From: Paenibacillus tuaregi
GTDB lineage: Bacteria; Bacillota; Bacilli; Paenibacillales; Paenibacillaceae
Reading direction: 5' to 3'
Length of the DNA stretch: 64,000 bases
Assembly: GCF_900086655.1 (NCBI RefSeq)
Contig: NZ_LT575476.1
Span: forward strand, 2,949,869-3,013,868
Made by a program: the position numbers and the translations under genes. Positions 50,921 through 59,461 of this stretch are shown here, in pieces; within the stretch, counting starts at the first letter, position 1, and every line of letters begins with the position of its first letter. The notes beneath the pieces are model-generated. The model was given only the letters and a program-made list of their open reading frames with translations. It was not told the DNA's origin and ran no database searches.

Positions 50921-52371
50921 GACTCCTCCTCCTTCTGAAAAGGTAACTCCACGTAAACCTTAAACTGCCCCTCCTGGCTAACCAACCGGATGCTCCCGCC
51001 ATGGTCATCGACAATTGATTTGGCGATGCTCAGACCAAGACCGACACTGCCTTCTTCCATCAACCTACGGCTTGCCGAATGAAACGGCTGAAACAACTTC
51101 TCCATCTGGTCAGGTGGTACCGGATCGCCCGGATTAGTGAAAGTAAAGCGCACGAGTCCTGAGTGAAGCTCTGCCTTCGCAGAGGTCACGGATTGCGGCG
51201 AGCTATATTTGATCGCATTATCAAAGAGATTAATAAAAAGCTGACGCAGCCGATCCGCTTGTCCGTTCACATACAGATGTTCCTCCACCTCACAGACGAT
51301 CCGCTTCTTGTAGCGCTTGGCCCGGAAGGACATCGAATCACAAACTTCATGCAAAATTTGGCCCGAATCCACCTTCTCAAACTCGCCAAAATTTGAAGAA
51401 CTGCGGGATACTTCCAGCAGCTTCAGCACCATAGTGTGCAGCCGTCTACTCTCCTGTACGATATGATTCATACCTTTTTCAAAAAAAACGCGGTCAGCTT
51501 CCCCTTTCTGCCGGATTATTTCCGCATAGCCTAGAATGGAAGTCAATGGCGTCTTCAGCTCATGCGTCACATTGTCGAAGAACCGCTTTTCCTGTTCATT
51601 CAACTCCTTGAGCCGGTCCCGGTCGCTCTCAATAGTTGAAATCTGGCGGCTAATCCGATTGATCATATCGTTGAAATTAACGGCTAGACGGCCGATTTCA
51701 TCTTTCCGGCGGAAATGGATGCGCACATCTAAATTTCCGTTCTTCACCTCAGTGGAAGCCCGGGTCAGCTTGACCAGCGGTACTGTGATATGTCTGGACA
51801 GAATATAAGAGAACAGAAATGCCGCGGCAAAGACCGCTAATGCGATATAGAAGATGATCTCCGATATTCTTTTGCTCTGTTCATAGAGTAAGGAAAAGTC
51901 TTTCGCAAAACGCAAAATGCCTACCTTCGTGCCATCTATGACAACCGGATAAGAGAATAGAACCGCACCTTGGTCACCATCATAAGTGATGTTGTACGCG
52001 GTGCGGCCAGCGATCGCCTGTTTGAGATCGTCGTCCCCCCGCCCGGTGAACTTCAACTTGTCAGAGGAAAACAACAAAACACCATCCACCGTATAAGCAC
52101 TGACACTGCTTCCGGTGGCATGGTTCAGGTCATTCACCATCTCCTCAGCCATTTGGCCGAAATATAGCTTGTTATTCGTAAAATGATTGATCAGGAAGGC
52201 TTGGCGTACATAGACGTTGCTGTTGTTTTTGAGCCCAGTCAAATCCGAAGTAACAATTCTTTGGTTACTTGTCCGGATGACTTCCTTAACCGTCTGGTTG
52301 AGCACCAGAAATGAAAGGGAAAAGATGAGAAAAAAACCTACAATAAATTTGGCTCTGATCGTCCGAATCAT
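50917..52371 (-). CDS. Sensor histidine kinase of the lipoprotein operon
   Basis: A 484-residue kinase. Two transmembrane helices (about 10-27 and 170-192) flank an extracytoplasmic sensor of about 140 residues, probably a single Cache fold (GSSVSAYTVDGVLLFSS, YPVVIDGTKVGILRFA). HAMP follows (ITVPLVKLTRASTEVKNGNLD), then HisKA with H270 (NVTHELKTPLTSILGY) and HATPase (NLFDNAIKYSSP, GLGLSIAKSIVDDHGG). It overlaps the response regulator stop (ATGA), so the three genes form a tight operon. The layout is like PhoR-type kinases; the signal is not known. Confidence 0.9.
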   Translation of the reverse strand: MIRTIRAKFIVGFFLIFSLSFLVLNQTVKEVIRTSNQRIVTSDLTGLKNNSNVYVRQAFLINHFTNNKLYFGQMAEEMVNDLNHATGSSVSAYTVDGVLLFSSDKLKFTGRGDDDLKQAIAGRTAYNITYDGDQGAVLFSYPVVIDGTKVGILRFAKDFSLLYEQSKRISEIIFYIALAVFAAAFLFSYILSRHITVPLVKLTRASTEVKNGNLDVRIHFRRKDEIGRLAVNFNDMINRISRQISTIESDRDRLKELNEQEKRFFDNVTHELKTPLTSILGYAEIIRQKGEADRVFFEKGMNHIVQESRRLHTMVLKLLEVSRSSSNFGEFEKVDSGQILHEVCDSMSFRAKRYKKRIVCEVEEHLYVNGQADRLRQLFINLFDNAIKYSSPQSVTSAKAELHSGLVRFTFTNPGDPVPPDQMEKLFQPFHSASRRLMEEGSVGLGLSIAKSIVDDHGGSIRLVSQEGQFKVYVELPFQKEEES

Positions 52372-53072
52372 CTTTCTTCCGCCTGTTTCTCGAATTTGTA
52401 TCCAATTCCAAATACGGTCGTGATTAGGCCACCTGCGTCAAGCTTTTTACGGAGCCGCTGAATATGGGTATCTACCGTCCGAGTATCACCGACGAAATCA
52501 TACCCCCATACGAAATCAAGCAGCTCTGAGCGGGTAAAGATCTTACCCTTATGCCGCCATAACGTCATGAGGAGATCAAATTCTTTGGGTGTCAATTCAA
52601 CCAGATTACCGCCTTTCCTCACCAGCCGTTCCTCAGCCACAATTTCGATGTCTTTAAACCGGATGATATTCTCCTTATCGTCCCTCCGCTCATCTGTGTT
52701 AGCTTGATCCACTCTGCGGAGAATAGTACGGATTCGGGCGATAACTTCGCGCAGGTCGAACGGCTTGGTTATATAGTCGTCTGCACCAAATTCTAACCCG
52801 AGAACTTTGTCCGTAATGTCAGACTTGGCGGTGATCATAACAATGGGGATATTGTAGTTTGCGGTAACCTTTTTGCATATATCAAGCCCGCTCTGATCCG
52901 GGAGCATCCAATCCAGCAGAAGCAGGTCCGGCTTAAATTCCTCCAGCCTGCTTATGCCTTGCGCCCCGCTTGACGCGGTCCAGGTCTCAAAACCTTCCGC
53001 CGCTAGTCCGTAAGCAAGCAGATCGGCAATTGGCTCCTCATCCTCAATGATGAGAATTTTCGTCTTCGTCAT
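52368..53072 (-). CDS. OmpR-family response regulator of the lipoprotein operon
   Basis: A 234-residue response regulator. Receiver: acidic pair E10-D11, phosphorylation D54 (LLLLDWMLPDQSG), conserved Lys in DDYITKPFD. Winged helix: LTPKEFDLLMTLWRHKGK and THIQRLRKKLDAGG, ending FGIGYKFE. It heads an operon with the kinase and lipoprotein. The amidase-deacetylase gene lies 120 bases upstream on the same strand and may be part of its regulon. Confidence 0.9.
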   Translation of the reverse strand: MTKTKILIIEDEEPIADLLAYGLAAEGFETWTASSGAQGISRLEEFKPDLLLLDWMLPDQSGLDICKKVTANYNIPIVMITAKSDITDKVLGLEFGADDYITKPFDLREVIARIRTILRRVDQANTDERRDDKENIIRFKDIEIVAEERLVRKGGNLVELTPKEFDLLMTLWRHKGKIFTRSELLDFVWGYDFVGDTRTVDTHIQRLRKKLDAGGLITTVFGIGYKFEKQAEER

Positions 53073-53192
53073 GAAGTTCTCCGTTCCTTATTCGTTATTT
53101 AGCCTGTATTCGAGTCGATTTTATCACATAGTAGAAGCAAAAAACATGAATAGTTAAGCGTTCGTTCCAGGACTTGATCTCCCGTTCCTTCT

Positions 53193-54629
53193 CTACTGCG
53201 ACTGCGAATCAGGCAGATGCAGAAGCTGCGGGACCGTAACGAAGCTATACCCTTTTTCCTTAAGCTCAGGAATCATCTGCTGAAGCGCCTCAATCGTGTT
53301 GGCCATATGTTTTTTTCCGTTGGCCGAATGCTGCAACACGATGCCACCCGGCCTTAACTGCTTGTGGACCAGGCTCAAAATTTTGTTCGAAGACACCCCC
53401 GTCCAATCCAACGTGTCTACAGTCCATCCTATTACCGCTATATTCATTTTGTTGATCGCATTTAATTTATCCTTTGGCAGCGCCCCATAGGGAGCACGAA
53501 ACAGAATAGGACGAACTCCGGCTGCGTCTTCAATCACGTCTTGTGTGTCCTCGATCTCCTTCATGGCTTCATTCATAGGAGTCTTGTCAAAATTAGGATG
53601 GGACCAGGAATGATTGCCGATTGCATGCCCCTCGTCTACGATGCGACGGATCAGCTCAGGATGGGATTTGGCCCGGTTTCCCAGGATAAAAAAGGTTGCC
53701 TTGATCTTGTTTTCTTTTAAGATGTCGAGGATTTTAGGGGTTGCAATGGTATCAGGACCGTCGTCAAACGTTAAGGCTACCTGTTTCCCGTCTTTTGCTG
53801 AACCGTCGAAATATACTTTATTTTCAATTTTATATTGATTTTGGTTCAGGGCAGGAGGTGACGGAATCTGCCTTGACTCTTCAGTTTTGGGCGGGTTAAG
53901 GGAACCGTTTTGCCCAAAATAATTCTTTAACCCATCCACAATAGCTTGAGCCGCCAAATCTTGTCCCTTGTTTGACAGCAATATGGCCTCCTCTTCCGGA
54001 TTGGTAATGTACCCTATCTCTGCCACAACCGCCGGCATCTTTGATAACGACAAGACTTTGAGCTGTTCCATCTTAATCCCGCGGTCCGGAAAACCTAACG
54101 CTTTAGACACCTGCTCCTGAATCATCTCTGCCAAGGGGATGCTGTCACTATGGCGATACAAAGTTTCCGTCCCGGATATCTTTGGGTCTTTGTACGTGTT
54201 GGCATGGATCGAAATCAGTGCATCCGCATTCCAATCATTGGCAATAGCTGCACGATCCTGCAATTCAACAAACTGATCCTCCGTTCGGGTCATTCGGGGC
54301 TCGAACATCTGTTCCTCTTTCAGCAGCTGATATACCCGCTGGGCAAGAGCCAAGTTAAAGATCTTCTCATGGCCCCCGCTGGCTCCAGGCGCTCCCGGAT
54401 CTTTGCCCCCATGGCCAGCATCAACAACGATCCGGTATTTCGTTTTATTTACAATTTTCGGTGGGGATACCGTCATAGCTGTCTCTTTTCTCTCCGCAAG
54501 ATTAGAGATCAGCTTCCCTGTTAAGGAATCGTTGTGCCAAGTTAATTTGAGTCCTAACAAAACAATAAATAGTATGAGCAGAATATAAATGCCTTTGATA
54601 GACTTTCTTCGTTTATTACGACTGATCAT
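53193..54629 (-). CDS. Bifunctional cell-wall amidase (Amidase_3) / polysaccharide deacetylase fusion
   Basis: A 478-residue protein with an N-terminal membrane anchor (about 13-30), so the catalytic parts face the wall. Residues about 65-240 form an N-acetylmuramoyl-L-alanine amidase of the Amidase_3 family with the zinc ligands H73 (DAGHGG), E88 (GHEK) and H142 (SIHAN), and catalytic E204 (AEIGYI). After a Pro-rich linker, residues about 280-470 form a NodB-type deacetylase with TFDDGP (D289, D290), HSWSHP (H340, H344), RAPYG and TLDW. All key residues are present in both. One protein thus could cut the peptide stem and deacetylate sugars. The upstream region has two tandem CACCAAGATGT copies. 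Confidence 0.9.
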   Translation of the reverse strand: MISRNKRRKSIKGIYILLILFIVLLGLKLTWHNDSLTGKLISNLAERKETAMTVSPPKIVNKTKYRIVVDAGHGGKDPGAPGASGGHEKIFNLALAQRVYQLLKEEQMFEPRMTRTEDQFVELQDRAAIANDWNADALISIHANTYKDPKISGTETLYRHSDSIPLAEMIQEQVSKALGFPDRGIKMEQLKVLSLSKMPAVVAEIGYITNPEEEAILLSNKGQDLAAQAIVDGLKNYFGQNGSLNPPKTEESRQIPSPPALNQNQYKIENKVYFDGSAKDGKQVALTFDDGPDTIATPKILDILKENKIKATFFILGNRAKSHPELIRRIVDEGHAIGNHSWSHPNFDKTPMNEAMKEIEDTQDVIEDAAGVRPILFRAPYGALPKDKLNAINKMNIAVIGWTVDTLDWTGVSSNKILSLVHKQLRPGGIVLQHSANGKKHMANTIEALQQMIPELKEKGYSFVTVPQLLHLPDSQSQ

Positions 54630-54950
54630 AGCTCCTCCTCATGAATGAACGACTTCTGAGAAGAAATATAATGTATGAATGTGACGGTCATTTCACCAAG
54701 ATGTCACCAAGATGTGTACAATTTAAATTGGTTGAATTATTCGGACGCTCCGCTTCTTCAGAATCACTCGGTCTCTCCGCTGAGAGCGGTTAATTCTAAA
54801 GTTCATTTTATATGGCAGGTTTTTTTCAACGTTTTTTTTTGCATTTACAAAAAAAATCTTCCTAAAAAACGAGAACTGGTTAAATGACCAATCCATGATC
54901 ATCCATGAGGCATATAGTGAGTGTAGAAAACGTTAAGGGAGGGAATATAA
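54630..54950. other. Divergent intergenic region between the amidase fusion and yjcZ
   Basis: 321 AT-rich bases with long A and T runs near 54825-54870. Apart from the tandem 11-mer I see no gene; it must carry promoters for both neighbours. Confidence 0.5.
54694..54715. repeat. Tandem 11-bp direct repeat upstream of the amidase fusion
   Basis: CACCAAGATGT occurs twice in immediate succession (54694-54704 and 54705-54715), 65-86 bases upstream of the start. The repeat length equals one helical turn, as in operators of OmpR-type regulators. Confidence 0.6.
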
Positions 54951-55046
54951 ATGAGTGGTAATGTAGGTTACGGAGCATTTTTCACTTCCACAGCGGTGAT
55001 TTTGGTGCTTTACATCTTGCTGGTAATTGTGCTGAGAACGTTCTAA
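54951..55046 (+). CDS. YjcZ-family small sporulation membrane peptide
   Basis: A 31-residue peptide: MSGNVGYGAFFTSTAV, then a hydrophobic helix ILVLYILLVIVLRTF. It has a strong ribosome site (AAGGGAGG, 8-base spacer). The glycine- and aromatic-rich start followed by a single transmembrane helix is the pattern of the YjcZ sporulation protein family of bacilli. The function is unknown; family members are made in sporulating cells. It is too short for most automatic gene calls. Confidence 0.75.
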   Translation: MSGNVGYGAFFTSTAVILVLYILLVIVLRTF

Positions 55047-55069
55047 GTTTGTCCTCATTGTAAATATCG

Positions 55070-55109
55070 AAAAGCAAGAGCCCCAGGATTTCCTGAGGCT
55101 CTTGCTTTT
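55070..55109. terminator. Bidirectional terminator between yjcZ and the hypothetical gene
   Basis: A perfect 13-bp stem AAAAGCAAGAGCC / GGCTCTTGCTTTT flanked by A and T on both sides. Confidence 0.85.
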
Positions 55110-55112
55110 GAT

Positions 55113-55463
55113 TCAGGTGTACAGCAGCGTGATCACAAGCAATTCATAAAGAACAAGTGTCAATATCAGCTCATCGCTTGGACTCGAGAAAGGACTTCCA
55201 AAGAACGCACGATATCCCCCTTGCTTAGATACAGCCAGGTACATTATCCCCTTATCACAATTCATAATCCTTCCCACCAGCACTTGACCATCCATCGTCT
55301 CAATTCGAACGATTTGATTCATATGCTGTCTGCAGATATGATGCACTCTGTCCCGCATAAGCCTCAGATTATGAACTACATTTGGATCGGCTTGATACAA
55401 CACTTGTTGATGGTACCCTGGCATTTGAATACTCACGTCGCTCCCCCGCTTCCGATGTTTCAA
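55113..55463 (-). CDS. Hypothetical protein, possible small beta-barrel
   Basis: A 116-residue frame if it starts at the ATG at 55463, which lacks a good ribosome site; a GTG at 55436 (after GGGGGAG) or an ATG at 55424 are alternatives. The middle (MNQIVRIETMDGQVLVGRIMNCDKGIMYLAVS) looks like a small Sm-like or SH3-type beta-barrel, and the last 20 residues are hydrophobic. I do not recognise the family. The terminator that follows and the lack of overlap support it as a real gene. Confidence 0.6.
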   Translation of the reverse strand: MKHRKRGSDVSIQMPGYHQQVLYQADPNVVHNLRLMRDRVHHICRQHMNQIVRIETMDGQVLVGRIMNCDKGIMYLAVSKQGGYRAFFGSPFSSPSDELILTLVLYELLVITLLYT

Positions 55464-55553
55464 TTCAACTACAATGTCATCGTATGCAGGAGCCTAGCTG
55501 GTGGTGTAATTGCGCAGGATGGTGAAGGATCACATCCAAGTGAATATGAAGCA

Positions 55554-55588
55554 CAAAAAAGCCTTTGATCAGGTAATAATCAAAGGCT
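55554..55588 (-). terminator. Terminator of the mqo gene
   Basis: Stem AGCCTTTGAT/ATCAAAGGCT with a 9-nt loop, followed by TTTTTT on the minus strand. Confidence 0.8.
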
Positions 55589-55648
55589 CTTGACGCGCTA
55601 ATTTATAACTTGCTATGAAGTAGAGACCACTAATTCTTCATTTTTGAA

Positions 55649-57151
55649 TTAATTAAAGACCGGCTCTTTCTTGATTAAGCCGAGTGACTGTGCTGTAGCG
55701 TTATGAATTTCCTGGAATAACTCCGCGTTCTGCGCTAAATGCACGCCATAAGACGGAATCATTTCCTTGATCTTAGGCTTCCATTCATTCATATGCTGCG
55801 GGAAGCACTTCTCTAACACCTCAAGCATGACATGAACGGCAGTAGAAGCCCCTGGGGAGGCTCCCAGAAGAGCGGCGATCGAGCCATCAGCGGCACTAAC
55901 AACCTCCGTACCAAACTGAAGAGTACCTTTCCCGCCTGTCTCTGTATCTTTGATAACCTGCACACGCTGGCCTGCTACCACGATATCCCAATCCTCAAGC
56001 TTGGCCGTCGGGATGAACTCGCGCAGTTCCTCTAACCGTTTCTCATTCGAGAGCAGAACCTGCTGGATCAAGTATTTGGTTAGGCTCATTTCTTTTACTC
56101 CAGCCGCCAACATGGTCAGTAGATTATTCGGTTTAACAGAACCAATCAAATCAAAATTAGAGCCTGTCTTCAGGAACTTGGGTGAGAAACCGGCGAACGG
56201 CCCGAACAACAGTGACTTCTTATGATCAATATATCTGGTATCCAAATGTGGTACAGACATCGGAGGAGCCCCCACCTTAGCCTTACCGTATACCTTGGCG
56301 TGGTGCTGAGCTATAACTTCCGGGTTCTTGCACACCATGAACAATCCGCTTACCGGGAATCCCCCGATATGTTTGGATTCGGGAATGCCGGTCTTCTGAA
56401 GCAAAGGCAGGCTTCCGCCCCCACCACCGATAAAGACGAATTTCGCAGTATGGTACTCGGTTGTGCCGCTATCGATATTTTGCACTTTAACTTGCCATCC
56501 GCCCTCGCTGCTGCGCTTAATATTCTTAACACTATGCTTATAGTGTACCTGTACGCCTTTGCTTTGCAGGTGATCAAACAGCATGCGCGTTAAAGCACCA
56601 AAGTTAACGTCCGTCCCAGAGTCGATTTTTGTCGCAGCAATAGGTTCATCCGATGTACGACCTTCCATAATAAGCGGAATCCACTCCGCCAGTTTATCTG
56701 GATCGTCGGAAAATTCCATTCCTTGAAACAGCGGATTATTTGATAGCGCTTCAAATCTTTTCTTTAGAAAAGCCACATTCTTGTCCCCTTGAACCAAGCT
56801 CATGTGAGGGATCGGCATAATAAAGTCCTGCGGACTCTGGATCAGGTTGCTGTTCACAAGATAAGCCCAGAACTGTCTTGAAATCTGGAACTGTTCATTA
56901 ATTTTTATAGCTTTGCTAATATCTATGGATCCATCAGGTTTTTCGGTTGTATAGTTAAGCTCGCACAGTGCAGCATGCCCCGTACCCGCGTTATTCCATT
57001 CGTTAGAGCTCTCTTCCCCGGCGCTTGCAAGCTTCTCAAATACTTTGATTTCCCATTCCGGTGCCAGCTCTTTCAATAATGCTCCCAAAGTTGCGCTCAT
57101 GGCTCCGGCCCCAATTAAGATAACGTCTGTTTGTTTCTGTAAATTGCTCAT
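55649..57151 (-). CDS. mqo: Malate:quinone oxidoreductase
   Basis: A 500-residue FAD enzyme that oxidises malate to oxaloacetate and passes electrons to quinone at the membrane. The FAD motif is [13 protein letters not shown] near residue 11, and family blocks such as [36 protein letters not shown] and [26 protein letters not shown] are all present. The length is normal. The start at 57151 has GGAAGG five bases upstream; a longer frame from 57229 lacks a site. It stands alone between terminators. Confidence 0.95.
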   Translation of the reverse strand: MSNLQKQTDVILIGAGAMSATLGALLKELAPEWEIKVFEKLASAGEESSNEWNNAGTGHAALCELNYTTEKPDGSIDISKAIKINEQFQISRQFWAYLVNSNLIQSPQDFIMPIPHMSLVQGDKNVAFLKKRFEALSNNPLFQGMEFSDDPDKLAEWIPLIMEGRTSDEPIAATKIDSGTDVNFGALTRMLFDHLQSKGVQVHYKHSVKNIKRSSEGGWQVKVQNIDSGTTEYHTAKFVFIGGGGGSLPLLQKTGIPESKHIGGFPVSGLFMVCKNPEVIAQHHAKVYGKAKVGAPPMSVPHLDTRYIDHKKSLLFGPFAGFSPKFLKTGSNFDLIGSVKPNNLLTMLAAGVKEMSLTKYLIQQVLLSNEKRLEELREFIPTAKLEDWDIVVAGQRVQVIKDTETGGKGTLQFGTEVVSAADGSIAALLGASPGASTAVHVMLEVLEKCFPQHMNEWKPKIKEMIPSYGVHLAQNAELFQEIHNATAQSLGLIKKEPVFN

Positions 57152-57375
57152 GACAACCTTCCTTATCCCTGTATTTGCAAAAAAAGAGATGACGTTCCTG
57201 CCCGGGTGTAATAACAAGCAAGCCGCCACTTAGGACACCTCTTGTCTATCTGAATGGTAACCTTACATAGTCTATTATAATTATTAATGGATTAAAATAT
57301 CTACTACTATCTAATAATTATAAACGATTTAGCACGGGTAGAAAAAGTGCGAAAATCGTCTAAATAAGGATATTT

Positions 57376-57912
57376 TTAATTTTGACATTCTTGGAGCAAT
57401 GCATAAACATCCGTATCATAGGCTATGCCAGCTTGATACATATAGTTCCTAAGAACCCCTTCTTTTTGAAAGCCCATTTTTGCCAGTAAAGTACTGGAGG
57501 CCGTATTGTCAGGGAACACAACAGCACCAATGCGGGTCAGACCCATATTATCAAAGCCATACGTTATAATTCTGGACACCGCCTCAGAAGCATAACCTTG
57601 CCTCCAGTAGTCCGGATGAATTTCATAGCCTATTTCGGCCCGTTTATGTTTGGTAGACCAAGCATTAAATCCAATGGTACCGATGATTCCCTTGGCTTCC
57701 TTCCTCTCAATCCCCCAGCGTATCCCTCTTTTTGCTTTGTAATTATCATCAAAAAACTCAACCAAGTCTTTGGCCTGCTTCACGTTCCGCAAAGTGTCCT
57801 GGCCATAATAACGTGTTACCTGTTTATTGGAGAAACAAGAGAAGATGTCCTTTGCATCGTCCTCAGTCAACTCTCTTAGGATTAATCTCTTAGTTTCTAA
57901 TAGCGGAAACAT
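57376..57912 (-). CDS. GNAT acetyltransferase (RimJ/RimL type)
   Basis: A 178-residue GNAT. The N-terminal LLETKRLILRELTEDDAKDIF, the acetyl-CoA loop (HPDYWRQGYASEAVSRII) and the late LLAKMGFQKEGVLRNYM are typical of the RimJ/RimL ribosomal-protein-acetyltransferase-like group. The start at 57912 follows GGGGGAG by eight bases; three more upstream codons are possible. The substrate cannot be told. Confidence 0.88.
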   Translation of the reverse strand: MFPLLETKRLILRELTEDDAKDIFSCFSNKQVTRYYGQDTLRNVKQAKDLVEFFDDNYKAKRGIRWGIERKEAKGIIGTIGFNAWSTKHKRAEIGYEIHPDYWRQGYASEAVSRIITYGFDNMGLTRIGAVVFPDNTASSTLLAKMGFQKEGVLRNYMYQAGIAYDTDVYALLQECQN

Positions 57913-57974
57913 ATAAATCAACTCCCCCTTGCATTCAGGAATTTATTAACTTTGTTATAAATCGCAAAATCCAA

Positions 57975-58003
57975 TTGACAAATATGTTATTAATTACTAG
58001 AAT
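57975..58003 (+). promoter_or_regulatory. Promoter of the YrpD-like gene
   Basis: TTGACA, exactly 17 bases, TAGAAT, a near-consensus housekeeping promoter, 133 bases before the start, leaving a long 5' leader. Confidence 0.7.
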
Positions 58004-58135
58004 AACTTGTACAAGGTAAATATTTACATATATTTCTAAAGTATTCCTGTTTTTGCTATGAATAGCTGGCCAGCTTTCATATAACCTCATGAAATGCAGA
58101 CAACTAACATTACATGAATGGGAGGCTTGTTTTAT

Positions 58136-59323
58136 ATGTTTAATAAAACCAAGATTCTCTTATCGTCACTGCTAGTTATGAGTATTGCGCCGCTCTATAG
58201 TGCTCATGCTGAAGCGCCCAAGAACGATAAGTTCAGTGCCTATATCCAAGAAGCAATCCAGGACGAGTTGGCACTGCATAACGTGCCTTCGGGTCTTAGA
58301 CAATCGTTAAATGCCAACGGCTTGACAGCTTCATTGGATAGCATTCAGGATCCTGCCCTTAAGGACAATATCGAAAAGCTGCAGAATGCGGAAGTGACTA
58401 TTGTCAATTTCGATAGTGATGGAGCATTCGTCTCTGCAGAGAACTCCGAACGTGGAGACATAACCAAGGATTTTGTTTTTGAAGAGAAGAAAGATACTGA
58501 CGGGTCTTCTGAAAGAAATTCGTTATTTACATCTAACCATGACGTCTCCATTCAAGCCACCCCTAATCTTCCGGGCGGAGGAATACATCTTCAGAATAAT
58601 GTATCAGGGGATGGAGCGTTTCACCGTTTGACTACCCCAGCAAGCTCAGCCAGCAAAAGCTATACGGGAGCAGTCGCAGATGATATCACTTTCCCCGCCT
58701 ATGATATTGCAACAGCAAATAAATACGGTGAGGCAGGATATCTCTATACTGGATTTGACGGTGTTGGTGGAGGCTATGCAGAGGTAGGCTTTGGTACAGC
58801 TTCATCCTCAGTTGGTCAATATCCAACCGCATGGTTCCCATTATTCCACGGAACCCCTTCAACAGGTGCCACGAAAGAGAAAGGTCCCGGAAGCAGTGAC
58901 ATTGGCTATTGGTATGACACAAGCAAACCATATACCGCAGGCCAGACGGTTTCTGGATATAAGGTATACTACAAGACCAACGAGCCTTATCTTAAGCTTC
59001 GTTATCTGATTGGCAACAGCGAACTATATGTCGTGAATTACCCGAATGTTAAGAATCTGGACGGGATGAAAGTAAAACGTCTGACAACGATTGGTCAACC
59101 CAAACAAACCCCGCAGACGACACCTTTCCACGTAGGCTGGAGCACACCTGCGAAATGGGGTAATTACAGATTTTTGACCAATAACGGCACAAGCACAGCA
59201 TATCCAGGTGAACTTGCTGGCCTCTCCGATCAGACTTGTCTGCATGGGGGCAAGATTTATTTCTTGAAAAATGTCATTTCATCTACTGACCGTGATGAAT
59301 CTTACTGGATTTATCTCCCATAA
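58136..59323 (+). CDS. Secreted YrpD-like protein
   Basis: A 395-residue exported protein with signal peptide MFNKTKILLSSLLVMSIAPL...AHA. A first helical part (about 30-130) includes a Ser/Thr/Asp-rich segment; the rest is beta-rich with HLQNNVSGDGAFHRLTTPA, Gly-rich TGFDGVGGGYAEVGFGTA and YWIYLP at the end. I think it resembles B. subtilis YrpD, a secreted protein of unknown function; this is recalled, not verified. The start at 58136 follows GGGAGG by ten bases; the frame opens six codons earlier. It has its own promoter and terminator, so it is monocistronic. Confidence 0.75.
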   Translation: MFNKTKILLSSLLVMSIAPLYSAHAEAPKNDKFSAYIQEAIQDELALHNVPSGLRQSLNANGLTASLDSIQDPALKDNIEKLQNAEVTIVNFDSDGAFVSAENSERGDITKDFVFEEKKDTDGSSERNSLFTSNHDVSIQATPNLPGGGIHLQNNVSGDGAFHRLTTPASSASKSYTGAVADDITFPAYDIATANKYGEAGYLYTGFDGVGGGYAEVGFGTASSSVGQYPTAWFPLFHGTPSTGATKEKGPGSSDIGYWYDTSKPYTAGQTVSGYKVYYKTNEPYLKLRYLIGNSELYVVNYPNVKNLDGMKVKRLTTIGQPKQTPQTTPFHVGWSTPAKWGNYRFLTNNGTSTAYPGELAGLSDQTCLHGGKIYFLKNVISSTDRDESYWIYLP

Positions 59324-59348
59324 CTTGATTTCCCGCTTCGGTTAAGAA

Positions 59349-59424
59349 GCCGCCTTCGGCATACAACCCCATCGGTCCATCTTTAAGATGAACTTATGGG
59401 GGGGGCCGGAGGCTTTTTTGTATA
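59349..59424 (+). terminator. Long terminator after the YrpD-like gene
   Basis: Outer pairing AAGCC...GGCTT and CCCCAT...ATGGGG enclose an inner CATCT/AGATG stem; TTTTTTG follows at the end. Confidence 0.7.
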
Positions 59425-59461
59425 AAAAACCTGAGTTCTGTTGAGTCGGCTTACTCCTGAA

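Noticed and set aside
54675-54887. 70-codon + strand frame
   Set aside because: Lies in an AT-rich promoter region, overlaps the tandem 11-mer and long A/T runs, and has no ribosome site.
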